Source of the DNA: Leifsonia sp. CL147
Lineage (GTDB): Bacteria; Actinomycetota; Actinomycetes; Actinomycetales; Microbacteriaceae
DNA: 64,000 nucleotides
Direction of reading: 5' to 3'
NCBI RefSeq assembly: GCF_900114565.1
Contig: NZ_FOTM01000007.1
Span: 98,059 to 162,058 of the forward strand
The notes beneath the pieces are model-generated. The model saw only the letters and a list, made by a program, of their open reading frames with translations, searched no databases and was not told the DNA's origin. The position numbers and the translations under genes were made by a program. This document shows, in pieces, positions 10,862 to 20,268 of the stretch; the stretch's first letter is position 1; each line of letters starts with the position of its first letter.

Positions 10862-12167
10862 GCGCCACCGCCTCGGCGTCGACCACGGCGCCGTCGAGAA
10901 CCGTGGGCCGTCCCTGGTGGAAGGTGGCGGTCACGCGTCCGGGCAGCGTCAGCCCGAGGTAGGGCGAGTTGACGCCCTTGCCGGCGAGTTCGGACGCCGC
11001 GAACGTGCGGGAGGCCGTCGGGTCGTAGAGGAAGAGGTTGGCGGGAGCGCCGGCCGTCAGCGGACCGCCGTGGCCCTCCAGCCGCCCGATCCGGGCGGGC
11101 GTCGCGGAGAGGACGCGGGCGATGCCCGACCAGTCCAGCATCCCGTTGTCGACCACCGACGCCTGCACGACGGAGAGCGCGGTCTCCAGCCCGACCATGC
11201 CGAACGCGGCGGCATCCCACTCGCAGTCCTTCGACTCGACCGGATGCGGTGCGTGGTCCGTCGCGACGATGTCGATGGTGCCGTCCGCGAGTCCCGCACG
11301 GAGCGCATCCACATCCTCCCGGCGCCGCAGCGGCGGGTTGACCTTGTAGCGGGCGTCGTAGCCCGAGGCCAGCTCCTCCGTGAGCGCCAGGTGATGCGGC
11401 GTCACCTCGGCGGTCACGTCGATGCCGCGCGCCTTCGCCCAGCGGATCACATCCACGCTTCCCGCCGTCGAGACGTGGCACACGTGCAGGCGGGAGCCGA
11501 CGTGCTCGGCCAGGAGGACGTCCCGGGCGATGATCGACTCCTCGGCGACGGCGGGCCAGCCGGCCAGTCCCAGTTCGCCGGAGAGCGCGCCCTCGTTCAT
11601 CTGCGCGCCCTGCGTCAGCCGCGGCTCCTGCGCGTGCTGGGCGATCACGCCGTCGAACGCCTTGACGTACTCCAGCGCCCGCCGCATCAGCAGCGGATCC
11701 GAGACGCACTTGCCGTCATCCGAGAAGACCCGGACGCGCGCACGCGACTCGGCCATCGCGCCGAGCTCGGCGAGCCGCTCGCCCTCCAGCCCCACGGTGA
11801 CCGCGCCGATCGGGCGGACGGTCGCGTACCCGGCGGCCTCCCCCAGGCTCAGCACCTGCTCGACGACACCGGCCGTGTCGGCCACCGGCGACGTGTTCGC
11901 CATCGCGAAGACGGCGGTGAAGCCTCCGGCCGCCGCGGCGCGCGTTCCGGTCAGGACCGTCTCGCTCTGCTCGTAGCCGGGCTCGCGCAGATGCGTATGG
12001 AGGTCGACCAGACCGGGAAGGGCGAGCAGCCCGTCCGCGTCGATCCTCGTCGCGCCGTCCGCGCTCAGACCGGACCCGGTCTCGACGATGCGGCCGCCGT
12101 CGATCAGCAGATCGGCTCGCGTGCCGTCGGCCAGGGTCGCGCCGCCGATCAGGAATCTCTGTCCCAT
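10854..12167 (-). CDS. pyrC: Dihydroorotase
   Basis: Zinc amidohydrolase that cyclises carbamoyl aspartate to dihydroorotate. Metal-ligand and catalytic signatures are present: GLVDLHTHLREPGYEQ near residues 55-70, HVCHVSTAGSVD in the middle and IVATDHAPH near 300. About 437 residues, class I size. The ATG at 12167 is preferred because GAGG stands five bases before it. A GTG two codons upstream (12173) would overlap the pyrB stop as GTGA. Either way it is coupled to pyrB. Confidence 0.97.
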   Translation of the reverse strand: MGQRFLIGGATLADGTRADLLIDGGRIVETGSGLSADGATRIDADGLLALPGLVDLHTHLREPGYEQSETVLTGTRAAAAGGFTAVFAMANTSPVADTAGVVEQVLSLGEAAGYATVRPIGAVTVGLEGERLAELGAMAESRARVRVFSDDGKCVSDPLLMRRALEYVKAFDGVIAQHAQEPRLTQGAQMNEGALSGELGLAGWPAVAEESIIARDVLLAEHVGSRLHVCHVSTAGSVDVIRWAKARGIDVTAEVTPHHLALTEELASGYDARYKVNPPLRRREDVDALRAGLADGTIDIVATDHAPHPVESKDCEWDAAAFGMVGLETALSVVQASVVDNGMLDWSGIARVLSATPARIGRLEGHGGPLTAGAPANLFLYDPTASRTFAASELAGKGVNSPYLGLTLPGRVTATFHQGRPTVLDGAVVDAEAVARG

Positions 12168-12169
12168 GC

Positions 12170-13766
<1,597 letters not shown>

Positions 13767-13797
13767 TGTCTACGTCGCCCACCCTACCAGGCGGCCG

Positions 13798-14420
13798 ACA
13801 TTCGTCACGAATGTCGCCTCCCGCAGCGGCTGCCGCGTGCACATTCGTCACGAATGCCGCCTCCCGCCGCCGCCACCGCGTGCACATTCGTCACGAATGT
13901 CGCCTCCCGCCGCCGCCAAGTCCACATTCGTCACGAATGTCACCTCCCACCGCCGCCAAGTCCACATTCGTCACGAATGTCACCTCCCACCGCCGCCAAG
14001 CGCACATTCGTCACGAATGTCGCCTCCAGCAGCCTCCAAGTGCACATTCGTGACGAATGTCACCTCCCGACGCCTCCAAGCGCACATTCGTCACGAATGT
14101 CACCTCCAGCAGCCTCCACGCGCACATTCGTCACGAATGTCACCTCCCGCCGCCGCCAAGTCCACATTCGTCACGAATGTCACCTCCCACCGCCGCCACG
14201 CGCACATTCGTCACGAATGTCACCTCCCACCGCCGCCACGTGCACATTCGTCACGAATGTCGCCTCCCGACGCCGCCAAGCGCACATTCGTCACGAATGT
14301 CGCCTCCCGCCGCCGCCACGTGCACATTCGTCACGAATGTCACCTCCCACCGCCGCCAAGTCCACATTCGTCACGAATGTCACCTCCCGACGCCGCCAAG
14401 CGCACATTCGTCACGAATGT
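13798..14420. repeat. Array of 16 palindromic repeats (40-bp period) upstream of the pyr operon
   Basis: Sixteen copies of ACATTCGTCACGAATGT, an 8-bp inverted repeat around a single central base. They begin at 13798, 13841, 13884 and then every 40 bp from 13924 to 14404. The copy at 14044 has a G centre; the copy at 13841 has one altered end base. The 23-bp spacers are pyrimidine-rich on the plus strand and drift slightly (ACCTCCCACCGCCGCCAAG type), so the palindrome is better conserved than its surroundings. Because 40 is not a multiple of 3 and units lack stops, all frames look open, but this is not coding. The array fills the gap between the thioredoxin-like gene and pyrR. A protein-binding site is likelier than RNA hairpins, since a one-base loop cannot form. 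Confidence 0.95.
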
Positions 14421-14438
14421 CGCTGTGGGCGGGAGCGG

Positions 14439-15170
14439 TCAGTGGACGGCGAGGAACGACCGGAACGCCTTCGCGTCGGTCACGCTTCCGGGATACTGCT
14501 TGCCGTCGACGAGGACGGTCGGGGTTCCGGTGATCGTGTCGAGCGCCTTCCGGCCGTCGACCACGATCGGGCCCTTCTGCGAATTCGCGGTGTTGCCCTG
14601 CGCCCACGCCTGGTAGTGGCCGCTGTTGCCGAGGCATCCCGCGATGTCGGGCGCGCCCGCTTCGGTGGCGCGAGCGACGAGCTGCTTGTCGGTGAGCCCG
14701 GTGGAGTTCTCCTCGGGCTGGTCGACGAAGAGCGCCTGATAGAACGGCAGGATGCTGTTCCGGTCGCTCACCGCGACGCACGTCAACGCGGCGGCCGCCC
14801 GCGTGGAGTACCCGGTGCCGTTCGATGCGGCGTCCAGGAAGGTCAAGGGGTGCAGGCGCAGCGTGATCGAGCCGTCGTCCACGGCGTTCGCCAGCGTCGC
14901 CCCGTTCGCCTTCTCGAACGCCCCGCATACCGGGCACATCGCATCGAACCAGAGGTCGACCTTCTTGGCGCCGTTCCCGACCGCGATGAATCCGCCGTCG
15001 AAGTCGACGGCACCATCGGTGCCGGTCGGCGGCTTGTCCGTCGCGACCGGCACGTTGGATGCGCCACCCAGCAGCGAGCATCCCGCGACGGCGAAGACGA
15101 CGCCGAGGGCGAGGACCAGAGCCGTCGCCGTCCGGCGCATGCGCCCGTCGATGCGGCCCCGCAGGCTCAT
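14439..15170 (-). CDS. DsbA/thioredoxin-like lipoprotein
   Basis: A 243-residue exported protein. The N-terminus has a signal sequence ending in a lipobox (residues about 11-30, VVFAVAGC), then a thioredoxin-fold domain with the redox motif CPVC in WFDAMCPVCGAFEKANG and a cis-Pro-like GTPTVLVDG near the C-terminus. This matches the thioredoxin_4/DsbA-like family, membrane-tethered outside the cell, which probably oxidises or reduces disulfides in exported proteins. The ATG at 15170 overlaps the nusB stop (ATGA). A second Met ten codons in is an alternative start. It is the last gene before the palindrome array. Confidence 0.85.
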   Translation of the reverse strand: MSLRGRIDGRMRRTATALVLALGVVFAVAGCSLLGGASNVPVATDKPPTGTDGAVDFDGGFIAVGNGAKKVDLWFDAMCPVCGAFEKANGATLANAVDDGSITLRLHPLTFLDAASNGTGYSTRAAAALTCVAVSDRNSILPFYQALFVDQPEENSTGLTDKQLVARATEAGAPDIAGCLGNSGHYQAWAQGNTANSQKGPIVVDGRKALDTITGTPTVLVDGKQYPGSVTDAKAFRSFLAVH

Positions 15171-15583
15171 ACCGTCCTGCTCTGCGCGATCTTCGCCAGG
15201 AGCCCGTTCACGAACCCGGCGGAGTCGTCCGTCGACAGCACGGTCGCGGCCTCGACCGCCTCCGAGATGGCGACGCCCTCGGGGATCTCGTCGTTGAACA
15301 GCACCTCCCAGACGCCGATGCGCAGGATGGCGCGGTCGACAGCCGGCATGCGCGCGAGCGTCCACCCCTGGGCGTACGTCTCGATCAGCTCGTCGATCTC
15401 GTCCTGGTGCTCGATCACGCCGTCGAGGATCTCGCGGGCGTACAGCCAGGAGGCCTCACGCGCGGGCTCGTTCGCGGCGCGCTCGGCTTCCGTCGCCAGA
15501 GCCTGACGGAAGGGTGTCTGGCGCAGGTCCGCGCTGTACAGCACGTCCAGCGCGCGCTTGCGCGCCTTGGTCCGAGCGCTCAT
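15167..15583 (-). CDS. nusB: Transcription antitermination factor NusB
   Basis: Binds boxA RNA with NusE to support antitermination in rRNA operons. The 138 residues fit the family: KARKRALDVLYSADLRQ at the N-terminus, ILDGVIEHQDEIDELIETYAQGW in the middle, and MPAVDRAILRIGVWEVLF, EAVEAATVLSTDDSAGFVNGLL at the C-terminus. It abuts efp and overlaps the following lipoprotein gene by 4 bp. Confidence 0.97.
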   Translation of the reverse strand: MSARTKARKRALDVLYSADLRQTPFRQALATEAERAANEPAREASWLYAREILDGVIEHQDEIDELIETYAQGWTLARMPAVDRAILRIGVWEVLFNDEIPEGVAISEAVEAATVLSTDDSAGFVNGLLAKIAQSRTV

Positions 15584-16147
15584 CTAGTCGTTGACGCGGC
15601 CGAGGTAGTCGCCCGTGCGGGTGTCGACCTTGACCTTCGTGCCGGTCTCCAGGAACAGGGGGACCTGGATCTGGTAGCCGGTCTCCACGGTCGCGGGCTT
15701 CGTGCCGCCAGTGGAGCGGTCGCCCTGCAGGCCGGGCTCGGTGTACGTGATCTCGAGCACGACGGACGCCGGGAGCTCCACGTAGAGCGGCAGGCCCTCG
15801 TGCAGCGCGACCGTCACGTTCTGGTTCTCGAGCATGAAGTTGGCGGCATCGGCGACGACGGGGCCCGGAATGGTGAGCTGGTCGTAGTCGGACGTGTCCA
15901 TGAAGACGAAGTCGGCGCCGTCCTGGTAGAGGTACTGGTACTCGCGGCGGTCGACGTTGGTGATGTCGATCTTGGCGCCGGCGTTGTACGTGCGGTCCAC
16001 CGTCTTGCCGGTGGTCACGTTCTTCAGCTTCGTGCGGACGAACGCGCCGCCCTTGCCCGGCTTGACATGCTGGAACTCGATCACGCTCCAGAGCTGCCCG
16101 TCGATGCTGAGGACGACGCCGTTCTTGATGTCAGCGGTTGAGGCCAA
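15584..16147 (-). CDS. efp: Elongation factor P
   Basis: Relieves ribosome stalling at polyproline. The 187 residues have three beta domains; domain I has the tip loop [10 protein letters not shown] with Lys32 at the position that contacts the CCA end. The short PGKGGA loop resembles actinobacterial EF-P. No epmA or epmB modification gene is seen in the window, which fits an unmodified lysine, but this is inference. The C-terminal signature is [25 protein letters not shown]. nusB begins at the next base after the stop. Confidence 0.97.
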   Translation of the reverse strand: MASTADIKNGVVLSIDGQLWSVIEFQHVKPGKGGAFVRTKLKNVTTGKTVDRTYNAGAKIDITNVDRREYQYLYQDGADFVFMDTSDYDQLTIPGPVVADAANFMLENQNVTVALHEGLPLYVELPASVVLEITYTEPGLQGDRSTGGTKPATVETGYQIQVPLFLETGTKVKVDTRTGDYLGRVND

Positions 16148-16217
16148 GAGGATGTTCCGTTCGTTCGTGGAAAAGATTCGGGTGGATGCCGCGCTCGCGA
16201 TGCCGCGCTCGCTCCGG

Positions 16218-16236
16218 GCGGCCCACAGCGGGCCGC
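16218..16236 (-). terminator. Possible terminator hairpin downstream of aroQ
   Basis: A perfect 7-bp inverted repeat (GCGGCCC / GGGCCGC) with a 5-base loop lies 29 bp past the aroQ stop and before the efp start. There is no T-tract on the transcribed side, which is common in GC-rich actinobacteria. It may separate the aro transcript from efp-nusB. A direct repeat of about 15 bp (GATGCCGCGCTCGC) lies beside it at about 16185-16214. Confidence 0.4.
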
Positions 16237-16264
16237 GCGCGGCGGCCCCACAAGATTCTAGACG

Positions 16265-16702
16265 TCAGGGCCGGTTTCGGCGAATGAACGCCAGCGCCAG
16301 CCGGTACGACTCGAACCCGAACCCGGCGATCACACCGGTCGAGACGGCCGTGATCACACTCGTGTGCCGGAACTCCTCCCGGGCGTGCGGATTCGACAGA
16401 TGCACCTCGATGACCGTGCCGCCCGACGACGTCACCAGGGACACCGCATCCCGCAGCGCGTAGGAGTAGTGCGTCCAGGCGCCCGCGTTCAGGATGACGG
16501 GATCCCCCGAGTCCGCCGCCTCATGCAGCCAGCGCAGCAGCTGCCCCTCGTCGTCGGTCTGGCGCAGGTCGATGGTGTCGCCCGCTGCGTCCTCCTGGAG
16601 CACGGCGCGCAGGTCCTCGAGAGTCGCGGAGCCGTAGACGTCGGGCTCGCGCGTTCCGAGGCGGCCGAGGTTGGGTCCGTTGAGCACGAGGACGCTGGTC
16701 AT
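16265..16702 (-). CDS. aroQ: Type II 3-dehydroquinate dehydratase
   Basis: Third step of the shikimate pathway: dehydroquinate to dehydroshikimate. About 145 residues, type II size. Motifs are NGPNLGRLGTREPDVYG (with the catalytic Tyr), ILNAGAWTHYSYALRDA and EVHLSNPHAREEFRHTS with the catalytic His. The usual QSNxEG motif is QTDDEG here, a mild change. The start is the ATG at 16702; the frame is open upstream but without homology. It follows the DUF3052-like gene by 5 bp. Confidence 0.95.
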   Translation of the reverse strand: MTSVLVLNGPNLGRLGTREPDVYGSATLEDLRAVLQEDAAGDTIDLRQTDDEGQLLRWLHEAADSGDPVILNAGAWTHYSYALRDAVSLVTSSGGTVIEVHLSNPHAREEFRHTSVITAVSTGVIAGFGFESYRLALAFIRRNRP

Positions 16703-16707
16703 GCGGT

Positions 16708-17097
16708 TCACCCTACCGGGGCCTCGCCCTCGGCCAGTGGACGGACGCGCACGGCCGACCACACATCGTCCACCGACACGTTGCTGATCGGGCGCCAGCC
16801 GAACGCGCCGGACTCGCGGATGATGACGTCGCGGTTGACATCCGCCCGGCCGGCCTTCGGATAGAGGAACCACACCGCTCGGGCGGCGGCGAGCAGCGGC
16901 AGCTCGGAACCGAAGCGATCCAGCAGCTCGGCGGTGGTCCGCACGAAGGACACGGCCACGGCCGCCTCAGCGGCGGGGGCTTCCGTCGTCCCCTCGGGAA
17001 GAGGGTCCAGGAGAGCACGCTCCGCCACGGTCGCGCCGGCGACGCTGACCGCATCCCCCGGCTTGACGAGCAGCTTCTCGGCGACGGACTTCGGCAT
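16708..17097 (-). CDS. DUF3052-like small protein of the aro operon
   Basis: A 129-residue cytosolic protein without signal or membrane segments. It starts with KSVAEKLLVKPGDAVSV and ends with VWFLYPKAGRADVNRD, then GWRPISNVSVDDVWSAVRVRPL. This order (a KPGD turn, a hydrophobic LLWFLYPKxG strand, then GW-x-SVxVDDxWS-x-R) resembles the DUF3052 family of actinobacteria, whose function is unknown. Assignment is from memory of the family pattern. Its ATG shares one base with the aroB stop (TGATG). Confidence 0.7.
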   Translation of the reverse strand: MPKSVAEKLLVKPGDAVSVAGATVAERALLDPLPEGTTEAPAAEAAVAVSFVRTTAELLDRFGSELPLLAAARAVWFLYPKAGRADVNRDVIIRESGAFGWRPISNVSVDDVWSAVRVRPLAEGEAPVG

Positions 17098-18176
17098 CAG
17101 GAGCCGATCTCCTGGTAGGCGGCGAAGAGCAGGCTCTGGTCCGGGCCGGCCAGGATGGTCGGACGGGCGACGTCGTCGAGCACGATGAAGCGCAGCAGGC
17201 TGCCGCGCGCCTTCTTGTCGCGCTGCATCGCCGCGAGCAGCGTCTGCCAGCGGCCGAGCGGATACGACACCGGCAGGGTGAGCGACTCCAGGATCCGCCG
17301 GTGCCGGTCGACCACCTCGTCGCTCAGGCGGCCGCTGAGGCGGGCGAGTTCCGCCGCGAACACCATGCCGACCGAGACGGCGGCGCCGTGCCGCCACTGG
17401 TAGCGCTCGGCGTGCTCGATGGCGTGCCCCAGCGTATGGCCGTAGTTCAGGATCTCGCGCAGGCCCTGCTCGGTGAAGTCCTCTCTCACCACCCGGGCCT
17501 TGATGCCGATCGAGAGCTCCACCAGCCGACGGAACTCGGGCGTCTCCGGGTCCGTCGCTCTCTCGACATCGGTCTCGATGATGTCGAGGATCTCGGGCTC
17601 GGCGATGAAGCCGTACTTCACGACCTCGGCGAAGCCCGCGAGGATCTCGTTCCGCGGCAGCGACGTGAGCGTGTCCAGGTCGCAGATCACCGCCGCGGGC
17701 GCGTAGAAGGCGCCGACCAGATTCTTGCCCTCTGCCGTGTTGATGCCGGTCTTGCCGCCGACGGCCGCATCCACCATCCCGAGCAGCGTCGTCGGCACCT
17801 GGATGAGCTTCACGCCGCGCAGCCACGTCGCCGCGACGAAGCCGGCGAGGTCGGTGACCGCGCCACCCCCGAAGCCGATCACGGCGTCCGAACGGGTGAA
17901 GTCCGCCTGGCCCATGATTCCCCAGAGGAACGAGGCGACCTCGACCCGCTTGGCGGCCTCCGCATCCGGCACCTCCGCGAGCAGCACCTCGTACCGGCCG
18001 AGCAGCGACTCGCGCAGTTCCGCCGCGGCCGCGCCCAGGGTCGGCGGGTGCACGACGAGGATCTTGTTCACCCCGTTTCCCAGGTGGGCGTCGAGGTCGA
18101 GGCGCAGGCCCCGCCCGACGACCACCGGATAGGGCCGTGTTCCGGAGACCAGGATCTCGGTGGGTGCGTCGGTCAT
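17097..18176 (-). CDS. aroB: 3-dehydroquinate synthase
   Basis: NAD-dependent, metal-dependent second step of the shikimate pathway (DAHP to dehydroquinate). 359 residues. Visible: VIGFGGGAVTDLAGFVAATWLRGV, the PTTLLGMVDAAVGGKTGIN block near residue 130, EVVKYGFI, and LNYGHTLGHAIEH with metal-binding His near 250. The ATG overlaps the aroK stop as ATGA. Confidence 0.97.
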   Translation of the reverse strand: MTDAPTEILVSGTRPYPVVVGRGLRLDLDAHLGNGVNKILVVHPPTLGAAAAELRESLLGRYEVLLAEVPDAEAAKRVEVASFLWGIMGQADFTRSDAVIGFGGGAVTDLAGFVAATWLRGVKLIQVPTTLLGMVDAAVGGKTGINTAEGKNLVGAFYAPAAVICDLDTLTSLPRNEILAGFAEVVKYGFIAEPEILDIIETDVERATDPETPEFRRLVELSIGIKARVVREDFTEQGLREILNYGHTLGHAIEHAERYQWRHGAAVSVGMVFAAELARLSGRLSDEVVDRHRRILESLTLPVSYPLGRWQTLLAAMQRDKKARGSLLRFIVLDDVARPTILAGPDQSLLFAAYQEIGS

Positions 18177-18769
18177 TCGTGTCCTTCCGTCTGCACCCAC
18201 GCCGCGATCTCCTCGACGATGGCGTCGATGGACCGCGACGAGGTGTCGGCCGTGTAGTCGGCGAGCGAGTGGTAGAGGTCGCTGCGCTGCGCGACGAGGC
18301 GCTTCCACGACTCCAGATCCGTGATGAGCGGGCGCTTGCCGGTCGAGATCCGTTTCGCGATGGCTTCCGGGCGCACGGTCAGCAGGATCACGCGCGTATC
18401 GGCGAGGTCGGCCTGCGTCTGCGGATCGAGGACCGCTCCCCCGCCGAGCGACACGACGCCGGGCTGCCGGAGCGCCCCCGCCACGGCGACCCGCTCCAGC
18501 TGCCGGAAGTACGCCTCGCCGTGGGTGGCGAAGATGTCGGGGATCGGTCCGTTGCCGGCGACCACCAGGGCGTCGGTGTCGACGAACGGCAGGTCCAGCA
18601 GCGCGGCGAGCCGCTTGCCGACGCGGGACTTCCCGGCCGCCGGCGGCCCGATCAGGGCGATGGTCTGCCCGTCCGGGAGCCGAGGTCCGTCAGGCACAGC
18701 GTGCTCCTCAGGTACAGGGCGCTCCTCAGGTACAGGGTGATCCTCAGGCACACGGAGCCCTTCAGGCAT
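18173..18769 (-). CDS. aroK: Shikimate kinase with repetitive N-terminal tail
   Basis: Phosphorylates shikimate. The kinase (from about residue 30) has the Walker A loop [23 protein letters not shown] for shikimate binding, [11 protein letters not shown] and TGKRPLI (lid). Ahead of it the first 30 residues are a tandem hexapeptide of the form VPEExP ([24 protein letters not shown]), encoded by an 18-bp DNA repeat. The start at 18769 overlaps the aroC end by 8 bp. The tail is absent from typical AroK (about 170 residues) and is probably disordered. A later start inside the tail cannot be excluded. Confidence 0.92.
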   Translation of the reverse strand: MPEGLRVPEDHPVPEERPVPEEHAVPDGPRLPDGQTIALIGPPAAGKSRVGKRLAALLDLPFVDTDALVVAGNGPIPDIFATHGEAYFRQLERVAVAGALRQPGVVSLGGGAVLDPQTQADLADTRVILLTVRPEAIAKRISTGKRPLITDLESWKRLVAQRSDLYHSLADYTADTSSRSIDAIVEEIAAWVQTEGHE

Positions 18770-18780
18770 ACGGGGAACTG
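18691..18780. repeat. 18-bp tandem repeat at the aroC/aroK junction
   Basis: Five imperfect copies of an 18-bp unit (plus strand CAGGTACAGGGCGCTCCT type) start at 18691, 18709, 18727, 18745 and 18763. They encode the VPEExP repeats of the AroK N-terminus on the minus strand, and the last copy runs over the aroC stop. Since 18 is a multiple of 3, copy number can change without breaking the aroK frame. Confidence 0.85.
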
Positions 18781-19970
18781 AGGCGCTCAGTGGTGAGGTT
18801 CTGCGGGATGGCGTCCAGATAGCCGCGCAGGTTGCGGGCCGTCTCGGCGATCGAGTCGCCGCCGAACTTCTCCAGCACGGCGTTCGCCAGCACGAGCGCC
18901 ACCATCGCCTCCGCCACCACGCCGGCGGCGGGAACGGCACAGACGTCGGAGCGCTGGTGGTGGGCCGGAGCCGCCTCACTGGTCGCCACATCCACAGTGC
19001 GGAGGGCATGCGGGATGGTCGCGATCGGCTTCATCCCGGCCCGGACCCGCAGCACGCCACCGGTGCTCATGCCGCCCTCGGTTCCGCCCGCCTTGTCACT
19101 GGTGCGGACGATGGCGCCGTCCTCGGCGAGCAGTTCGTCGTGGGCCTGCGAGCCGCGCCGGGTGGTGGTCAGGAAGCCGTCGCCGACCTCGACGCCCTTG
19201 ATCGCCTGGATGCCCATCAGGGCGGCGGCGAGCTGCGCATCCAGCTTGCGGTCCCAGTGGACGTGCGAGCCGAGGCCCGGCGGGAGGCCGTATGCGAGGA
19301 CCTCGACGACACCGCCGAGCGTGTCGCCGTCCTTATGGGCGGCATCCACCTCCTCCACCATCCGCTCGGAGGTGGCCGGGTCGAAGCACCGCAGCGGATC
19401 GCCGTCGAGCGTGTCCACGTCGGCGGGCGTCGGCAGCGGCGCGTCCTCGGGGACCCGGACCGGGCCGATGGAGAGCGTGTGACTGACGAGGGTGATGCCC
19501 AGCTCGTCGAGGAACGACTTGGCGATGGCGCCGAGCGAGACCCGGGCGGCGGTCTCCCGGGCGCTCGCCCGCTCGAGGATCGGGCGAGCCTCGTCGAAGC
19601 CGTACTTCTGCATCCCGACGAGGTCGGCGTGCCCCGGGCGCGGGCGCGTCAACGCCGCCCCACGTCCGGACTGCAGCACAGCGGGGTCGACCGGCTCGGG
19701 GCTCATCACATCCACCCACTTCGGCCACTCGGTGTTGCCGATGCGCAGCGCGATCGGGCTGCCGAGGCTCAGGCCGTGCCGGACGCCGCCGGAGATCTCC
19801 AGCGCATCCTGCTCGAACTTCATCCGGGCCCCGCGGCCGTAGCCGAGCTTGCGGCGCGCCAGATCGGCGCGGATCGCGTCGAGCGACACCGGGACCCCGG
19901 CGGGAAGACCCTCCAGGACGGCAATGAGTTCGGGGCCGTGGGATTCCCCGGCGGTGAGCCAACGAAGCAT
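18762..19970 (-). CDS. aroC: Chorismate synthase
   Basis: Final shikimate-pathway step, flavin-dependent elimination giving chorismate. 402 residues. Signatures are [25 protein letters not shown] at the start, [47 protein letters not shown] and [11 protein letters not shown]. The start is the ATG at 19970 with only a weak GAAGA upstream. Since the upstream gene in the ancestral order (aroE) is separated from it by a 3.5-kb insert on the other strand, aroC must now use a promoter within 19971-20268 or beyond. Confidence 0.97.
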   Translation of the reverse strand: MLRWLTAGESHGPELIAVLEGLPAGVPVSLDAIRADLARRKLGYGRGARMKFEQDALEISGGVRHGLSLGSPIALRIGNTEWPKWVDVMSPEPVDPAVLQSGRGAALTRPRPGHADLVGMQKYGFDEARPILERASARETAARVSLGAIAKSFLDELGITLVSHTLSIGPVRVPEDAPLPTPADVDTLDGDPLRCFDPATSERMVEEVDAAHKDGDTLGGVVEVLAYGLPPGLGSHVHWDRKLDAQLAAALMGIQAIKGVEVGDGFLTTTRRGSQAHDELLAEDGAIVRTSDKAGGTEGGMSTGGVLRVRAGMKPIATIPHALRTVDVATSEAAPAHHQRSDVCAVPAAGVVAEAMVALVLANAVLEKFGGDSIAETARNLRGYLDAIPQNLTTERLSSPYA

Positions 19971-20268
19971 TCTTCGATTCTGGCATAGCGCCACGCGAGC
20001 TCCGGGCGGGCAGGCGCTGGCTCTCCCCTCGTTCGTCCTGAAGTCGACCTCAATTGCGGGACGTCGATCCGGTGCCTCCGAGCGCGACAAACCGCCGTTG
20101 TGAGCGATCTCCGCACCGTCGCGGACGAAGTGCCCAGCCTTCCGGTCCGCGTCGTGAGTTGGGAGCCACGGAGACGACCCGTTAGGTTCGCACGACGGAT
20201 CCCGGCAGGAGCAGGGTCCAGAGTGAAGCGGCCTGGCGTCAACCGCGAACAGAGAAAGCGAATACAGC
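19971..20268. other. Divergent intergenic region between aroC and the LXG-like gene
   Basis: About 300 bp without a convincing gene. It must hold start signals for aroC (leftward) and for the toxin-like cassette (rightward). I could not pick clear -35/-10 pairs. AGAGAAAG lies about 12 bases before the GTG of the rightward gene. The sequence is less GC-rich than the aro genes towards its right end. Confidence 0.5.

Noticed and set aside
13798..14420. CRISPR array
   Set aside because: The spacers are near-identical, the repeat is only 17 bp and is itself a palindrome, and no cas gene is present.
13798..14420. Series of intrinsic terminators
   Set aside because: The inverted repeat has a one-base centre, leaving only a short stem with a small loop, and there are no T-tracts.
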